Shown here in pieces: positions 1 through 10,821 of a stretch of DNA of 40,160 nt. Made by a program: the position numbers and the translations under genes. The stretch is from positions 1-40,160 of the forward strand of contig MPUH01000686.1 in NCBI GenBank assembly GCA_001970955.1, read 5' to 3'. Under the pieces are notes generated by a model. That model was not told the origin of the DNA. It made no database searches and was given only the letters and a program-made list of their open reading frames with translations. Origin of the DNA: Stentor coeruleus. Its lineage: Eukaryota; Ciliophora; Heterotrichea; Heterotrichida; Stentoridae. The stretch's first letter is position 1, and every line of letters begins with the position of its first letter.

Positions 1-2
1 AC

Positions 3-125
3 ATTGAAATGTACACAAGATACTTTGCCTGCTTTAAAGAAGGTATAGTGAAAACTTGTTTGAATAATATTCCTCATTTCAAAGAAAACTTTTTTCTTAT
101 GATTGCTGTGGGCTTAATCAAATGA
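3..125 (+). pseudogene. Possible 3' remnant of a gene cut by the left edge
   Basis: A 40-codon frame is open from the left edge and ends at TGA at 123-125. It has a fairly coding-like composition (IEMYTRYFACFKEG near its start, then FFLMIAVGLIK). A second short frame at 118-165 reads SNEVKGGGISESPEG and stop, which also looks like protein. The two frames differ by one base and no 15-nt intron joins them, so this may be the broken end of a gene lying to the left. I do not recognise a family. It could equally be chance in AT-rich DNA. Confidence 0.25.
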
Positions 126-165
126 AGTTAAAGGTGGCGGAATCTCAGAAAGTCCAGAAGGATAA

Positions 166-1415
166 CTTTGCATGTGAACAATGAAACTGACTTGAGACTT
201 TTATAAATAATACATATATAAGGTGGGATTTTACAAAATTATTTTATTTAGTCTTATCTTAAGTTCTATCTAAAATGCATAATAAATAGAGTTTCATCAT
301 AAAACAGAGCACTAAAGAAGTTGTATAGCAATACACATTACAAATCTTAAAAAAATACATTGTTTAAAATAAGCATTTGAATTTTTCAACTATTTTACTA
401 CAAATTCATTATTTTTCTCTGTAATTCCTATAAAACTTTCATTCCTTTTTATACTATCCTCCAATAAAAAAATCAATCAAAATCTTAAATCTAAATCCTT
501 TTTTTAATATCATACCTCGAAACCATAATAGAAATTCATTGATAGGTTTAAGCTAATTTATTTTTATAACTTTGAGAGGTAATCCATAAAAATAAAGTTT
601 TTCAATTTTTATGATTTTATCTCCGTTTTACTGTAATCTTTCTTCTTCAATATTTTATGAGTGTAGAGATAAACTAATCTGAAAAAAGAATAAGATAGTA
701 ATGGAAAATTAATTAAAAATTATTTAAAAAATACTTTAATGATGAGATAATGACGAGTATTCTATTGTATATGGTAAAAATAATATCCATTAATGGCTTT
801 GTAGCATAGAAAGGTTTAAATCTCCATTTATATATCTTTATAGCCATAAATTGCTTAAGAAATATCTTCCTTTATATTTTCATTGACTCATTAGTCAATT
901 GTTAATAGATAGCTTATAAAATCTTATAAAGTACTTCTGTATATGCGCAGAAAGATTCTTATTTTTGCTAATTTTCCAGATTAAACTTTTCTCTTATATT
1001 CAGGGATTTATTGATTAATTTTAAACGAACAAGAGACTTAGACTTTTATCAGTAGAAATTTCAAAGATAGGCTTACAAACACACTCTAATCGTTGGCTTT
1101 TGCTGATTCCTAGTATTATTAGAATTCTGAGATAGAATTTAGGTTCTTAAATTAATTCTAGCTAAATGGTCGCTTTTTAGCGATTTTTCTCTTACTCCAT
1201 TGATTGATCAAGATATTGTTGTTCTAACTATATCTTTATAAATTACTTATAAATTACCTATAAATGCTTATTTATATAATTCATAAAATTTAAACCAGCA
1301 TATCTATAATTCTACTTTATCCCCCGCAATACTCAAATAATGATAATAAATTAAAAGTATATTCCAATTTATATAATTAATTTTAAAGATTGAACAAACT
1401 AATTTTTAAGCCTTA
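166..1415. other. AT-rich spacer, no gene seen
   Basis: Very AT-rich with dense stops in all frames. I see no tRNA-like structure, no long repeat and no convincing coding trace. It lies downstream of the minus-strand B-box gene that ends at 1416, so it should include that gene's terminator region. Confidence 0.5.
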
Positions 1416-2258
1416 TTATGTGGGTTCTTTTTTAATCTGAATACTATTGCTTGAGTCTTCAATCTTTTCTGAAGTTAATAAATTTTCCTGATAGTACTGG
1501 CAAAAATATCTCTCAAAACTTGGTTCTACATTTCTAGTATGCATATTTTGATATAAACGATCTTCATAGCTATTTTGATCATCGCTTTCACTAACTTTAG
1601 GAGTTTTCACAGTATAAATTTCAGTAAGTTTCTTTTGATGAAGAGAGTTTTCATTTGGGCGTTTTTGAGGAAAATTATCTGGGCATTGCAAATCATCGCA
1701 TATATAAATCATCCTAGGGACTTGAGTTGAATTATCAGGAATACTAAAATTAGGCTCTGGATTGCTTACCTCGATGTTATCTGCGGAGGAAAAAGGCACA
1801 TCTGAATTATTCTGAATTTTATTTTCCCAAAATCTCTGATCAAAGAATTTTTCTATCCACTTGCTTCCTTCTTTGTAAAGAATTTTGTATTTAAACGTTT
1901 TTTGTAGAATTTTTCTAGCTTTAGCCTGTTCTAATTCATCAAATTTTCTTTTAATAAGCAATGCACTTAGTTTAGCTTTTTTATTCTCAATTTTTTCTAA
2001 TGTTTTTTTGCAAGCAACTTTAATCCTGCGTTTGAACTCTCTTTTATAGTTAAGAATTTTCTCAGCAAGCTTTCTATATTTATCTATGTTTTTAACAATC
2101 TTTTTATTAAGGTTTTCTTTTTCATCTCTTGTCAAGTCATTTGAAATCTGCTTTTTATTATGACTACTTGGGTGTTCATTGTAATGATTAGCACAAAATA
2201 AAAACCCACACTCGCAAATCCATCTAGCATTAAGCCCACAGCAGTTGCATTTATCCAT
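1416..2258 (-). CDS. B-box-like zinc finger and coiled-coil protein, 280 aa
   Basis: The ATG at 2258 opens a protein whose first 35 residues carry a Cys/His cluster: C4, C6-C7, C15, C17, then FCANHYNEH and a further His. This fits a B-box type zinc finger. Residues about 45-130 are strongly charged, Lys/Glu-rich and predicted helical (KNIDKYRKLAEKILNYKREF), as in the coiled coil that follows B-boxes in TRIM-like proteins. The C-terminal half is low-complexity and acidic/Asn-rich without a recognisable domain. There is no RING upstream of the B-box, so an E3 ligase role is not supported. Its start lies 169 bp from the divergent flippase gene. Stop is TAA. The specific role is unknown; protein-protein scaffolding is an inference. 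Confidence 0.75.
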   Translation of the reverse strand: MDKCNCCGLNARWICECGFLFCANHYNEHPSSHNKKQISNDLTRDEKENLNKKIVKNIDKYRKLAEKILNYKREFKRRIKVACKKTLEKIENKKAKLSALLIKRKFDELEQAKARKILQKTFKYKILYKEGSKWIEKFFDQRFWENKIQNNSDVPFSSADNIEVSNPEPNFSIPDNSTQVPRMIYICDDLQCPDNFPQKRPNENSLHQKKLTEIYTVKTPKVSESDDQNSYEDRLYQNMHTRNVEPSFERYFCQYYQENLLTSEKIEDSSNSIQIKKEPT

Positions 2259-2427
2259 ATATTTATTATATTAACCACAATCTCTAGTTTTTATTATACA
2301 AGTGCACACCTCATATCAACAACTCTAATCTTTTAAATTTAAAGGTAAATAAATCACATAAAAAGTTCATAACTAAAATCTAAACAGTAGGAGAGAATAA
2401 TTATTTTACAATAGGCTACTAATAAAT
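2259..2427. promoter_or_regulatory. Shared divergent upstream region, B-box gene and flippase
   Basis: 169 bp of AT-rich DNA separate the two outward-facing ATGs. Promoters for both genes must lie here or inside the genes. No specific motif could be assigned by eye. Confidence 0.4.
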
Positions 2428-5400
2428 ATGCAAGAGAACCTTATAGAAAAAACTGAAGGCCCTAATAGAAGGTCAACTACTCTTGTATCAGCGAATAGAT
2501 ATGTTGTTCTGCCTGTTGAAGGGATCAATACGTTTATGAAGAATTCAATTAGCACAAGCAAGTATAATGCTATTACTTTCCTTCCTAAAAATATGATGGA
2601 GCAGTTTAAAAAGATAGCTAATGTATATTTTGTTATCATTGCAGTGTTACAATCTATACCTGATATCTCGAATTCTGGAGGGGTACCTAATATTCTTCTA
2701 CCGCTTGGCCTTGTCTTAACTATATCTGCGATAAAGGATATGCTAGAAGATCGTAAGCGTAAAAAGTCTGATAATGAGGAGAATAATCGTAAAGCTCTGA
2801 TTAGGAAAAATGCTTCTTGGCAAACTGTTTTGTGGAAAGATGTAAAAGTTGGAGATATTGTTAAAGTAGTAAAAGATGAAAAGTTCCCAGCGGACTTAGT
2901 AATGCTAAGCTCGAGTGACGAAAAAGGCATTTGCTACATTGAAACCAAGAACTTAGATGGCGAGACTAACCTGAAACACAAAGTAGCTTCAAAAAGCACA
3001 CAAAGCCTTTATTGTGATGAGCAGGCTCTAGACTCCTTACGCGGAGATATTAAATGTGAAGACCCCAATCCAATGATTTATCAATTCCAAGGAGTTCTCA
3101 AACTTCCAGGTGGTATAACCGCAGCCTCATCAGAGCAATTCCTCCTAAGAGGTAGTTCACTAAAAAACACCGACTGGATAACAGGCATAACAATTTACAC
3201 AGGTCACGAATCTAAAATCATGCTCAATTCAAGCCAAAGTAAAGCTAAATTCTCATCTAACGAAAAGCAAATGAACAACCAAATCATCTACCTTTTCTTC
3301 ATGCAACTAATCTTGTGTGCATTCTGTGCAGTTTTCAATGTTAGTTGGCTTAGTAGTCAAAAAGATAATGCTACATATTTAGAATTAGAAAAGGCTAACA
3401 CAAACATTGCTTATAATTTTGTTGTGAATTTTTTTTCTTGGATGCTTTTGTTTAGTAATTTTGTCCCGATTAGTCTACTTGTCACATTAGAAATGGTTAA
3501 GTTTATTCAAGCTATTTTTATATCTTGGGATTTGGATTTGTATTTTGAAGAGACTGATATGCCTGCTGGGGTTCAAAGTTCGAATTTAAATGAGGAACTT
3601 GGACAGATCCATTATTTGTTTTCTGATAAAACAGGGACTTTGACTTGCAATATTATGGAGTTTAAAAAAATCACTGTTAATGGGAATTCTTATGGAACTG
3701 ATCTTCATTTAACATCAGCAGATAAAATTCCTCATGTGGACTTTGTTGATTCTTCGTTTGATCCTAGACACCCAAATAATTTCGAGTTTTTACTACATTT
3801 AGCTTGCTGTCATACAATTGTTACAGAGAAAAAAGATGGGGTTATTGAGTATAAGGCTAGTAGTCCTGATGAACTTGCTTTGGTTAACGCTGCTAAGTTT
3901 TTTGGTTTCGAGTTCATTGGCAGAGATGCTGACCAAAACATCGAGCTTAGTGTATTTGGCCAGTACTACAAAGTATCATTATTAAACATAATCGAATTCA
4001 ATAGTGATCGTAAAAGAATGTCTGTAATAATCCGACTTCCAGATGGCCGAGTAAAAGTTTTCTGCAAAGGAGCTGACACAATAATTCTTCCAAGATTACT
4101 CCCAGACAGTACAATAGATAAAACCTTTCAAAACCTCGAAAATTATGGTAAAATTGGTCTTCGTACCCTTCTCATAGCAAGCCGAGAACTCTCAAATAGT
4201 GAATACGATGAATGGAATTCAACTTTCATAGACGCAATGAACGACATACACTACAGAGACAAGAAAATTGCTGAATGTGGAGAAAAAATCGAAACAAAAA
4301 TGAGCTTACTTGGGGCAACAGCAATAGAAGATCGTCTACAAGATGGTGTTCCAGATGCAATAGCATTCTTAAGAAATGCTGGAATTAAAGTATGGGTCTT
4401 AACAGGGGATAAAATTGAAACTGCTATCAATATAGGATTTTCATGTAACCTTCTAACTCAAGATATGTTACAATTACTTGTCATTAGTGCTAGGACTAAA
4501 GATGTAGAAGATGAAGTTAAAGAAGCTATTAATAACCTATTAACACTTGGGGCAAAAGATGCAGCATTGATAGTTTCTGGTGAAAGTTTGCTAAAAATTC
4601 GTGGTGATTTAAAAAAGGATTTTATTAAAGTATGTGAAAAATGTAAAGTGGTTATAGCATGTAGGGTTAGTCCTCAACAAAAAGCTGATATTGTGAAGAT
4701 GATTAGGGATTTCAAACCTGATGCTAGAACTTTAAGTATTGGAGATGGGGCAAATGATGTGAATATGATTACAGCTGCTCATGTTGGAGTAGGCATTGCT
4801 GGTCTTGAAGGAAAACAAGCTGTTAGAGCATCTGATTATTCAATAGCTCAGTTCTCTTATTTGAAAAAACTACTTTTCGTTCATGGTCGCGAGTGTTATC
4901 GTAGAAATTCCACTTTGATCTGTTTCAATTTCTATAAAAATGTCCTCCTTGTCATGCCTTTGTTTTTTTATGGCATGTTTTCTGTGTTTTCTGGCCAGAG
5001 TTTTTATAACACATGGATTTACCAGCTTTTCAATCTAATATTTGCATCTTGGCCGATTGTAATTTATGCAGTGATTGACAAAGAAATGGAATATGAAAAA
5101 CTACTTTCAGATCCGAAATACTATAAAATTGGTCTTATTGGAGAACTTTTCAGCACTCAGAAATTCTGGGAATGGATTCTTGAAGCTATTGCTCAGTCTA
5201 TGTTCATTTTAATTGTCAGTGTTTTTGCTTTATGTGATGTTACTGGTATGAAAAACACTGGAAAAATCGACCCAATGTCAGTATCTGCAGTTATGGTCTA
5301 TGGGCTTGTCGTAACTTATGTCAATGTTAAGGTAATACTTTTTAGCTTTGCCCATACAATATTCTCCCTTGCCGCTGCTTTTTTAAGTATCCTCAGTTAC

Positions 5401-5784
5401 TATTTAATATCAGCAATTATAACCGACTGGATGCCAATAAGTGAAACTCTTGATAATTTCGATAGTTTTGGCGCTACAGGAATGATGCTTTCAAACCCAA
5501 ACTTTTACATAGCATTTATAATTATAATTTACTCAGGTTTCTTCTGGCAACCCTTATACGCTTTTATTAAAGTGATCTTTGAGCGAGTATTTACAAGCAA
5601 GACTTCACCCAAAGAAAAGCTTGGTATTGATATGTCCGTAAATATTGATTTCCGTGAAGATATCAAAGAAAAACCTGATATCTTAAAACTAAGACGACGT
5701 AATTTTTATATAGATACCGGATATGCCTTTAGTGGAGAAGCAGGTCATACGCCTCAGCTAACTGATCCATCTTTCTTTAAGTAG
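2428..5784 (+). CDS. P4-type ATPase (phospholipid flippase), 1118 aa
   Basis: A full-length P4-ATPase, which uses ATP to move aminophospholipids from the outer to the cytosolic leaflet, usually with a CDC50-type partner. Visible signatures: the N-terminal FLPKNMMEQFKKIANVYF block of P4 enzymes; DGETNLK at about 177-183 in the actuator domain, the P4 replacement of the TGES loop; PISLLV in TM4; DKTGTLT with the phosphorylated Asp at about 400; KGAD and the nucleotide-binding domain at 480-570; TGDK at about 659; and GDGANDVNM at about 772. Six hydrophobic segments follow at roughly 825-1055. The length is typical of the family. ATG 2428 was chosen because a minus-strand gene starts just upstream and the N-terminus aligns with family members. 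Stop is TAG. The next gene on the same strand starts 89 bp downstream. Substrate and compartment cannot be told from sequence. Confidence 0.97.
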   Translation: MQENLIEKTEGPNRRSTTLVSANRYVVLPVEGINTFMKNSISTSKYNAITFLPKNMMEQFKKIANVYFVIIAVLQSIPDISNSGGVPNILLPLGLVLTISAIKDMLEDRKRKKSDNEENNRKALIRKNASWQTVLWKDVKVGDIVKVVKDEKFPADLVMLSSSDEKGICYIETKNLDGETNLKHKVASKSTQSLYCDEQALDSLRGDIKCEDPNPMIYQFQGVLKLPGGITAASSEQFLLRGSSLKNTDWITGITIYTGHESKIMLNSSQSKAKFSSNEKQMNNQIIYLFFMQLILCAFCAVFNVSWLSSQKDNATYLELEKANTNIAYNFVVNFFSWMLLFSNFVPISLLVTLEMVKFIQAIFISWDLDLYFEETDMPAGVQSSNLNEELGQIHYLFSDKTGTLTCNIMEFKKITVNGNSYGTDLHLTSADKIPHVDFVDSSFDPRHPNNFEFLLHLACCHTIVTEKKDGVIEYKASSPDELALVNAAKFFGFEFIGRDADQNIELSVFGQYYKVSLLNIIEFNSDRKRMSVIIRLPDGRVKVFCKGADTIILPRLLPDSTIDKTFQNLENYGKIGLRTLLIASRELSNSEYDEWNSTFIDAMNDIHYRDKKIAECGEKIETKMSLLGATAIEDRLQDGVPDAIAFLRNAGIKVWVLTGDKIETAINIGFSCNLLTQDMLQLLVISARTKDVEDEVKEAINNLLTLGAKDAALIVSGESLLKIRGDLKKDFIKVCEKCKVVIACRVSPQQKADIVKMIRDFKPDARTLSIGDGANDVNMITAAHVGVGIAGLEGKQAVRASDYSIAQFSYLKKLLFVHGRECYRRNSTLICFNFYKNVLLVMPLFFYGMFSVFSGQSFYNTWIYQLFNLIFASWPIVIYAVIDKEMEYEKLLSDPKYYKIGLIGELFSTQKFWEWILEAIAQSMFILIVSVFALCDVTGMKNTGKIDPMSVSAVMVYGLVVTYVNVKVILFSFAHTIFSLAAAFLSILSYYLISAIITDWMPISETLDNFDSFGATGMMLSNPNFYIAFIIIIYSGFFWQPLYAFIKVIFERVFTSKTSPKEKLGIDMSVNIDFREDIKEKPDILKLRRRNFYIDTGYAFSGEAGHTPQLTDPSFFK

Positions 5785-5873
5785 TAATTTATTAGTTCTA
5801 GTTATAATGCCCCAAATGCTATATTCGGTAAAAATTAGCCATTATTATATTTAAACTAGTTACTTAAATAAAT

Positions 5874-7304
5874 ATGGAAACAGTGCCAGTGTGTTCATTA
5901 TGTAAGCAGGCGGGAACGACCATATGCTATTGTAAAAAGGCTCCATCTGTATTTTGTTTATCTTGCTACAATCAGCACAAAAACCAAGATTCTCAGTCAC
6001 TACATATGGCAAATTACATAGAAAACCCTAACTTACCTAAGCGAGTTCCTGAGTACGACATGTGCTTCTGTGGGAGCTCAACCCAAGGGTCTTGCAAGTT
6101 CTGTCGTTTTAGTGTTGGAGACAAACGTCGTCGACTACATGATTCGCAATCTGTAGTTCAAGATCAGATAAATGAAATGAGCAATAAAATCTCAGATGAA
6201 ATGACTCGAAATTTGACAAAAATTGAACAATTTAAAAAAATCCTCATTGAAATCAGACAAAAAATAAACTCACAGCTCGAGTGTGTACTTCAGAAAATAT
6301 CTGCTAAAATTGTTGACCTAGAACAAATGATCCAAGATATTGCCAATGATGCTGAAACTGCTAGGACAGCTGATTATCTTGATGAGTCAAAGTATGCCCA
6401 AAGACTTATTAAAGATTATATAAACTCACCAAGAATGAACACAAGTTTTCAGTTAGAATTGTTTGATTATCAGATCAATTTAGATATTGTTTTAGAGTCT
6501 ATAAACAATTTCTGCCATTTTGAAAAAAGGTCTTTGCCAAGCCCTTCTTTGAGTTATTTTAAGCCTAAAAGCAATATATGTGTGACATGCAGCTTGGGAA
6601 GAAATGAAACTTTGAAAAGCGAAATCAACTGTGCGGAGAATTTCAAAGCAGGTGCTGCTTGGTGTACAATCGCTGAACAAAAGTATTTTTATTGTGGAGG
6701 TGAAGGAAAAGGTTTTTCTAATCAGGTGCTTTTGATATTGCCAAATGAAAGTAGTGTTTTTACAATGCCAAGTATGAATGCATCAAGATCTTATCATGCA
6801 ATATTATATTACGAAAAATCAGTCTATGTTTTTGGGGGCACATCATCTGTAGGTAGGCTTAAATCTGTTGAGAAATATGATTTCGAACGATCCCAGTGGC
6901 TGTATTTGCCAAGTATGCTTCAATCCCGAAGTCATTTTACAGCGACTTCATGTAATAAGTTTATATATATTGCAGGAGGCTGTGGGTCAAGTACTATAGA
7001 AAAATTTAATCCAATTGAACAATTGTTTACAAAAATCCCTATTAACTTACCTTTCCCTAGTTATTGGACTCTGACTGCTAGTTCTGGAAACTCAATTCTC
7101 ATATTTCAAGGGAATATTTGTATGAGCATTGATACAAGAACTCCGAATCAGTATTTGAAGTTCAATGTTGAAAATACAGGAGGGTGGTGGAGCGAAATAC
7201 CTGCGTTTGCTATTAACAATACCTTGTATTTCTTTAAAAAAAACACTATTGCTTGTTTGGACATTGAAGGGAAAGTTCTTACAACAATTGCTAGTGTCTT
7301 GTAA
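5874..7304 (+). CDS. B-box/coiled-coil/Kelch-repeat protein, 476 aa
   Basis: The N-terminus has two Cys-rich clusters (CSLCKQAGTTICYC, then FCLSCYNQH, and a second group CFCGSSTQGSCKFC near residues 64-77), like a B-box type zinc finger. Residues about 95-165 are helical and heptad-like, consistent with a coiled coil. From about 260 to the end there are Kelch-type units: FYCGGEGKG, YVFGGTSSVGRLKSVEKYD followed by W and LPSM, then YIAGGCGSSTIEKFNP. This is a common Stentor and ciliate architecture, probably a substrate or cytoskeleton adaptor. The propeller has only about four to five clear blades and the last ones have drifted (IFQGN, LYFFKK). No RING is seen. Starts 89 bp after the flippase stop. 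Stop is TAA. Confidence 0.85.
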   Translation: METVPVCSLCKQAGTTICYCKKAPSVFCLSCYNQHKNQDSQSLHMANYIENPNLPKRVPEYDMCFCGSSTQGSCKFCRFSVGDKRRRLHDSQSVVQDQINEMSNKISDEMTRNLTKIEQFKKILIEIRQKINSQLECVLQKISAKIVDLEQMIQDIANDAETARTADYLDESKYAQRLIKDYINSPRMNTSFQLELFDYQINLDIVLESINNFCHFEKRSLPSPSLSYFKPKSNICVTCSLGRNETLKSEINCAENFKAGAAWCTIAEQKYFYCGGEGKGFSNQVLLILPNESSVFTMPSMNASRSYHAILYYEKSVYVFGGTSSVGRLKSVEKYDFERSQWLYLPSMLQSRSHFTATSCNKFIYIAGGCGSSTIEKFNPIEQLFTKIPINLPFPSYWTLTASSGNSILIFQGNICMSIDTRTPNQYLKFNVENTGGWWSEIPAFAINNTLYFFKKNTIACLDIEGKVLTTIASVL

Positions 7305-8285
7305 CTAGTCATAATTAATACATATGCGCTTTTAAGATAGGATTTATGAGTCATTTGAGATAAATATAATTTGATCAAGCCTATTGATAAGTTAAAGTAA
7401 ATTCAAGATGTGGGAAGAAAGGATCGGATGCTTTTTGTTATAAGATTATCATAGGAAGAATGATTTCATTAAGATTAATAAAAGCTAGTAATCTTTACTT
7501 GCTCAAAAAATATTTATATAAATGATTAAGATTTCGAGAATAATTGTGTATTTAGATGAAATGGAATTTGGGTTTATAAAAACTATAGATGTTTTTTTGA
7601 GTTAAAAATATTATTATAAGATATGATAAGTTTTATTCTAGCAATAAATTACACTTTTATAATTTTTTCAATCTCTAGATAAAAAGTTCAGCCTTGTGCT
7701 TAAACTATTAAATATAAATATTGCGCTATTTAATAAAATCAGATCTGAATCTTCTTGGCAAAATAGTTTTAAATCTAGCTTTGACTAAATATTTTTGGTA
7801 TACTTTCACATCCACAACAAGCAATATCCGTTTATGGTTAATTTGATATTCCGTATAGATAGTTGATTTATTTAGGAAATGATAACTGTTACTTCTGATA
7901 TAAAAAGAATTCATTCAAGCATATAGTTAAGTATCACTAAATTCACTTTAATAAAGAAATATGCACAGATTAGAATTCCCAGAAATTTTAACGAATGAAA
8001 ATATAGAAATGAAATAAACTTTGAAACAAGAGATTTTTAACAATAAATCATTATATTTCAAGTGCAATGAAACTAAATAGTTAGATATGTGAAGGATTTA
8101 GTATGGTAAAAAGAGAGGGCCAAATAGATTAGTATCTTTAAAAAGCATAACAATGCTTATCTCTCTATTATTAAGGACTTGTCCTTTTGATATATGAGTG
8201 AATAGTTAATATTCAGCTAAGTAATTTTTCTTGGAAAAATAATTTATTAAAATATTGAAAATACGAGAAATAATCATCAATGTGA
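7305..8285. other. AT-rich spacer, no gene seen
   Basis: Dense stops in all frames. The only open stretches are short, and their Lys/Ile/Phe/Asn-rich translations are what AT-rich noncoding DNA produces by chance. No RNA gene recognised. Confidence 0.45.
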
Positions 8286-8612
8286 TGAGAATCAAATCTG
8301 ATACTTCAAACTTTAATGAAAAATAAAAAACTTCAAAGATTTACCAATTTACTTTCAGAATTAATTTTGAATCTCATAAAAGATCAATTATTCAAAAAAT
8401 GCATAAAATCTTTCAGATAAAAAGGTTCATATGCAGTATTTTGAATGTTTTTAGGCTTTTTTAAGAGAAGTTTAAGAAGGTAGCACAGTTGGTCAAATTT
8501 ATCTTCGATGATTTTATGCACAGAAAACTGCATATTTATGGATTTTTAAAGAGTTTCTGAGTATACTTAAGCTTTTACACGATAGAATTAGATAAGAATT
8601 GTAAAAAGTAGG
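8286..8612 (+). pseudogene. Weak decayed reading frame
   Basis: One frame over about 108 codons reads as protein-like, with three internal stops (TAA, TAA, TGA) before a terminal TAG. The middle section contains EKFKKVAQLVKFIFDDF and HRKLHIYGFLKSF. Random sequence of this composition would be expected to have about nine stops, so the low stop count hints at a former gene. I do not recognise a family, and chance remains quite possible. Confidence 0.2.
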
Positions 8613-8842
8613 GTCTTCGCAAAAAAAAATATATTTTTTCTAAAATCTAAATAATTATAATATCTTTATCATCTAGAATCTTCATTATCTTAGCTTATAC
8701 CACCTACCCTAAATTTTAAATCTTCAAGTCTTCTGATCACACTTTTATACCCTCCTACAAAAGCATCTACAGTATCTATAAATTGCAAAAAACCTTAAAT
8801 CTTCAAATCCATAAAAAATTAAAACTACCACAAATTATAAAA

Positions 8843-9784
8843 ATGTCAAGTTTAATCCTATCGATGTCTGATATCGAGTGTCTTAACCGGCAAATCAATC
8901 AACTGATGGACTGCAAGCCCCTTCCCGAAAGCGATATAAAAGTCTTATGCGAGAAAGCAAAAGAAATTCTTACTGCCGAAAATAGCGTCCAACCTGTAAG
9001 ATGTCCAGTCACAGTCTGCGGTGATATTCATGGTCAATTCCATGATTTAATGGAACTTTTTAGAATCGGTGGCTACTTGCCAGATACAAATTATTTGTTT
9101 ATGGGTGACTATGTAGATCGTGGATACTATTCTGTAGAGTCGGTGACTTTATTAGTATGTTTAAAAGTAAGGTATAGAGACAGAATAACTTTAACAAGAG
9201 GTAATCATGAATCTCGTCAAATTACCCAAGTCTATGGTTTTTACGATGAATGTATGCGTAAATATGGTTCTGCAGCTGTATGGAAATACTTTACAGATCT
9301 TTTTGACTACCTTCCACTTACTGCTTTAGTCGAAAACAAGATTTTCTGTCTACATGGTGGATTATCACCTTCTTTAGATACTCTAGACCATATAAGACAA
9401 CTTGATAGAATTCAAGAAGTTCCTCATGAAGGAGCAATGTGTGATCTTTTATGGTCAGACCCTGATGAAAGATCTGGTTGGGCTCAATCTCCACGTGGTG
9501 CTGGGTATGTTTTTGGTCAAGATATATCAGTTCAATTTAATCATACAAATAATTTGAATTTAGTTGCAAGAGCACATCAACTTGTTATGGAAGGGTATAA
9601 TTGGTGCCATGAAAAAAATGTTGTCACTGTGTTCTCAGCCCCTAATTATTGCTATAGATGTGGAAATCAAGCTGGGATTGTAGAAGTAGATGAAAATTTG
9701 AATTATAGTTTCTTGCAGTTTGATCCTGCACCAAGAAGAGGAGAACCTCAAATTGTTAAGAGAACACCTGATTATTTTTTATAG
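8843..9784 (+). CDS. Protein phosphatase 2A catalytic subunit, 313 aa
   Basis: Ser/Thr phosphatase of the PPP family, closest to PP2Ac. All metal and catalytic motifs are present in order: [48 protein letters not shown], and CLHGGLSP. The PP2A-specific tail is intact, ending TPDYFL. The final Leu is the carboxymethylation site and the Tyr is the regulatory phosphosite in known PP2A. I chose ATG 8843 ([16 protein letters not shown]), which gives a length close to the usual 309 aa; a second ATG lies seven codons later at 8864. The open frame upstream of 8843 has no ATG. The enzyme would act with scaffold (A) and B subunits in the cytosol and nucleus. Stop is TAG. Confidence 0.97.
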   Translation: MSSLILSMSDIECLNRQINQLMDCKPLPESDIKVLCEKAKEILTAENSVQPVRCPVTVCGDIHGQFHDLMELFRIGGYLPDTNYLFMGDYVDRGYYSVESVTLLVCLKVRYRDRITLTRGNHESRQITQVYGFYDECMRKYGSAAVWKYFTDLFDYLPLTALVENKIFCLHGGLSPSLDTLDHIRQLDRIQEVPHEGAMCDLLWSDPDERSGWAQSPRGAGYVFGQDISVQFNHTNNLNLVARAHQLVMEGYNWCHEKNVVTVFSAPNYCYRCGNQAGIVEVDENLNYSFLQFDPAPRRGEPQIVKRTPDYFL

Positions 9785-10756
9785 ATAATTTTATTTTATT
9801 AAAGTGATGGATAAAGAAAGTTAGATTGAGGTGAAGGTTGCTAGAGAAAATTATTTTTATGGTTGATTGATTGCTTTAAAAGATGATTAAGGAATTTTTG
9901 GGTTAGTTTTTAGGAATTTAAAGTGTGTTTTTTTTTCATGATTTAATTTATGGCACAGATTTTTATGGTTTTTAATTTTGCATGCCTCATGAACTATCGA
10001 GACTTCATAACTCTCTACGAAGAGCTAGATATCCTAAAAAACAGCCATTGTAAAACAGTATCGAAAGCACAAGTTTCAGTGAAATCCATAAAAAACCGAT
10101 GCTAAATACGAAAACATACAAATTCTTGAAAAAACTCGTCTACAAGAAAAATGGGAAAATTGCAAAAGCATCTAAGTGAAGAAATATCTGAGTGTATATT
10201 CATGCCAAGAATAAAATGGGGTCCTCGGACAATAGCCAGTAGCTCAGATCTAATGACTCAAATGCTAGCTAATATAGTTTTTACTAAAAACTAAGTTATA
10301 ATCACAACGAAGAAAAGATATTCTATATGATTACTCTAAGGTTTTCAATCAATAAAAGCACAATTCTTCAAAACATCATTTTGATTTGGATTCATCAAAT
10401 GAGATTCTTGGTGTACTTTCAAGCCTAAATTGATTTAAAAAATAAAATTGAAGAGGGAGGCAAAAGGGGTAAAAGAGCTTATAAACAGACTGAAGAATGT
10501 GAAGAAGATAAAGAGCCTAAGAGAATGAAAAAGAAGGAAACCTTTTGCTTTTGGACTTGAAAGGAGCACATCACGCTTATCCATTGATTTGAATTCATTA
10601 ATTTCTTCTAATGAGTCAAGTAAAAATTAGGCTGAAACAGTAGGTCTGATAGGAGCAGGTTGTTTTCTTCAGATACCAGTAAGGTTAGCATAAAAATCAA
10701 CGTCTTTCAAGTCAGACAAGGGGATAACAAACTTGCAGCAATCAACAACATCATCA

Positions 10757-10807
10757 AAAATGCCTAAGTCAAAGGCTAAGCAAAGGCCAAACTCTGTACA
10801 AAACTAA
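10757..10807 (+). repeat. 51-bp direct duplication, copy 1
   Basis: Bases 10757-10807 are identical to 10822-10872. Copy 1 is followed by 13 unrelated bases and a single N at 10821, and then copy 2 begins. The unit holds the frame MPKSKAKQRPNSVQN and a stop. A duplicated end on each side of one N is typical of two contigs joined without merging their overlap. Confidence 0.9.
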
Positions 10808-10820
10808 AAAAACTCTTAAT

Positions 10821-10821
10821 N
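10821..10821. other. Single unknown base (assembly join)
   Basis: The only N that I noticed in the window. It sits at the edge of copy 2 of the 51-bp duplication, which suggests a scaffold join or a failed gap fill. Confidence 0.9.

Noticed and set aside
784..835. tRNA-like stretch (GGTTTAAATCT)
   Set aside because: It loosely resembles a B box, but there is no fitting A box and no cloverleaf can be drawn.
2406..2930. 174-codon minus-strand ORF overlapping the flippase start
   Set aside because: It is antisense to well-conserved P4-ATPase sequence and has no recognisable domain; a mirror of the real gene.
7321..7620. Long plus-strand frame readable if TAA/TAG/TGA are all sense codons
   Set aside because: Stop density is at the random expectation for this base composition, so apparent coding there is not meaningful.
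8783..8842. 20-residue extension of PP2A upstream of ATG 8843
   Set aside because: It starts at TTG, is AT-encoded and is absent from PP2A proteins; the ATG at 8843 gives the usual length.
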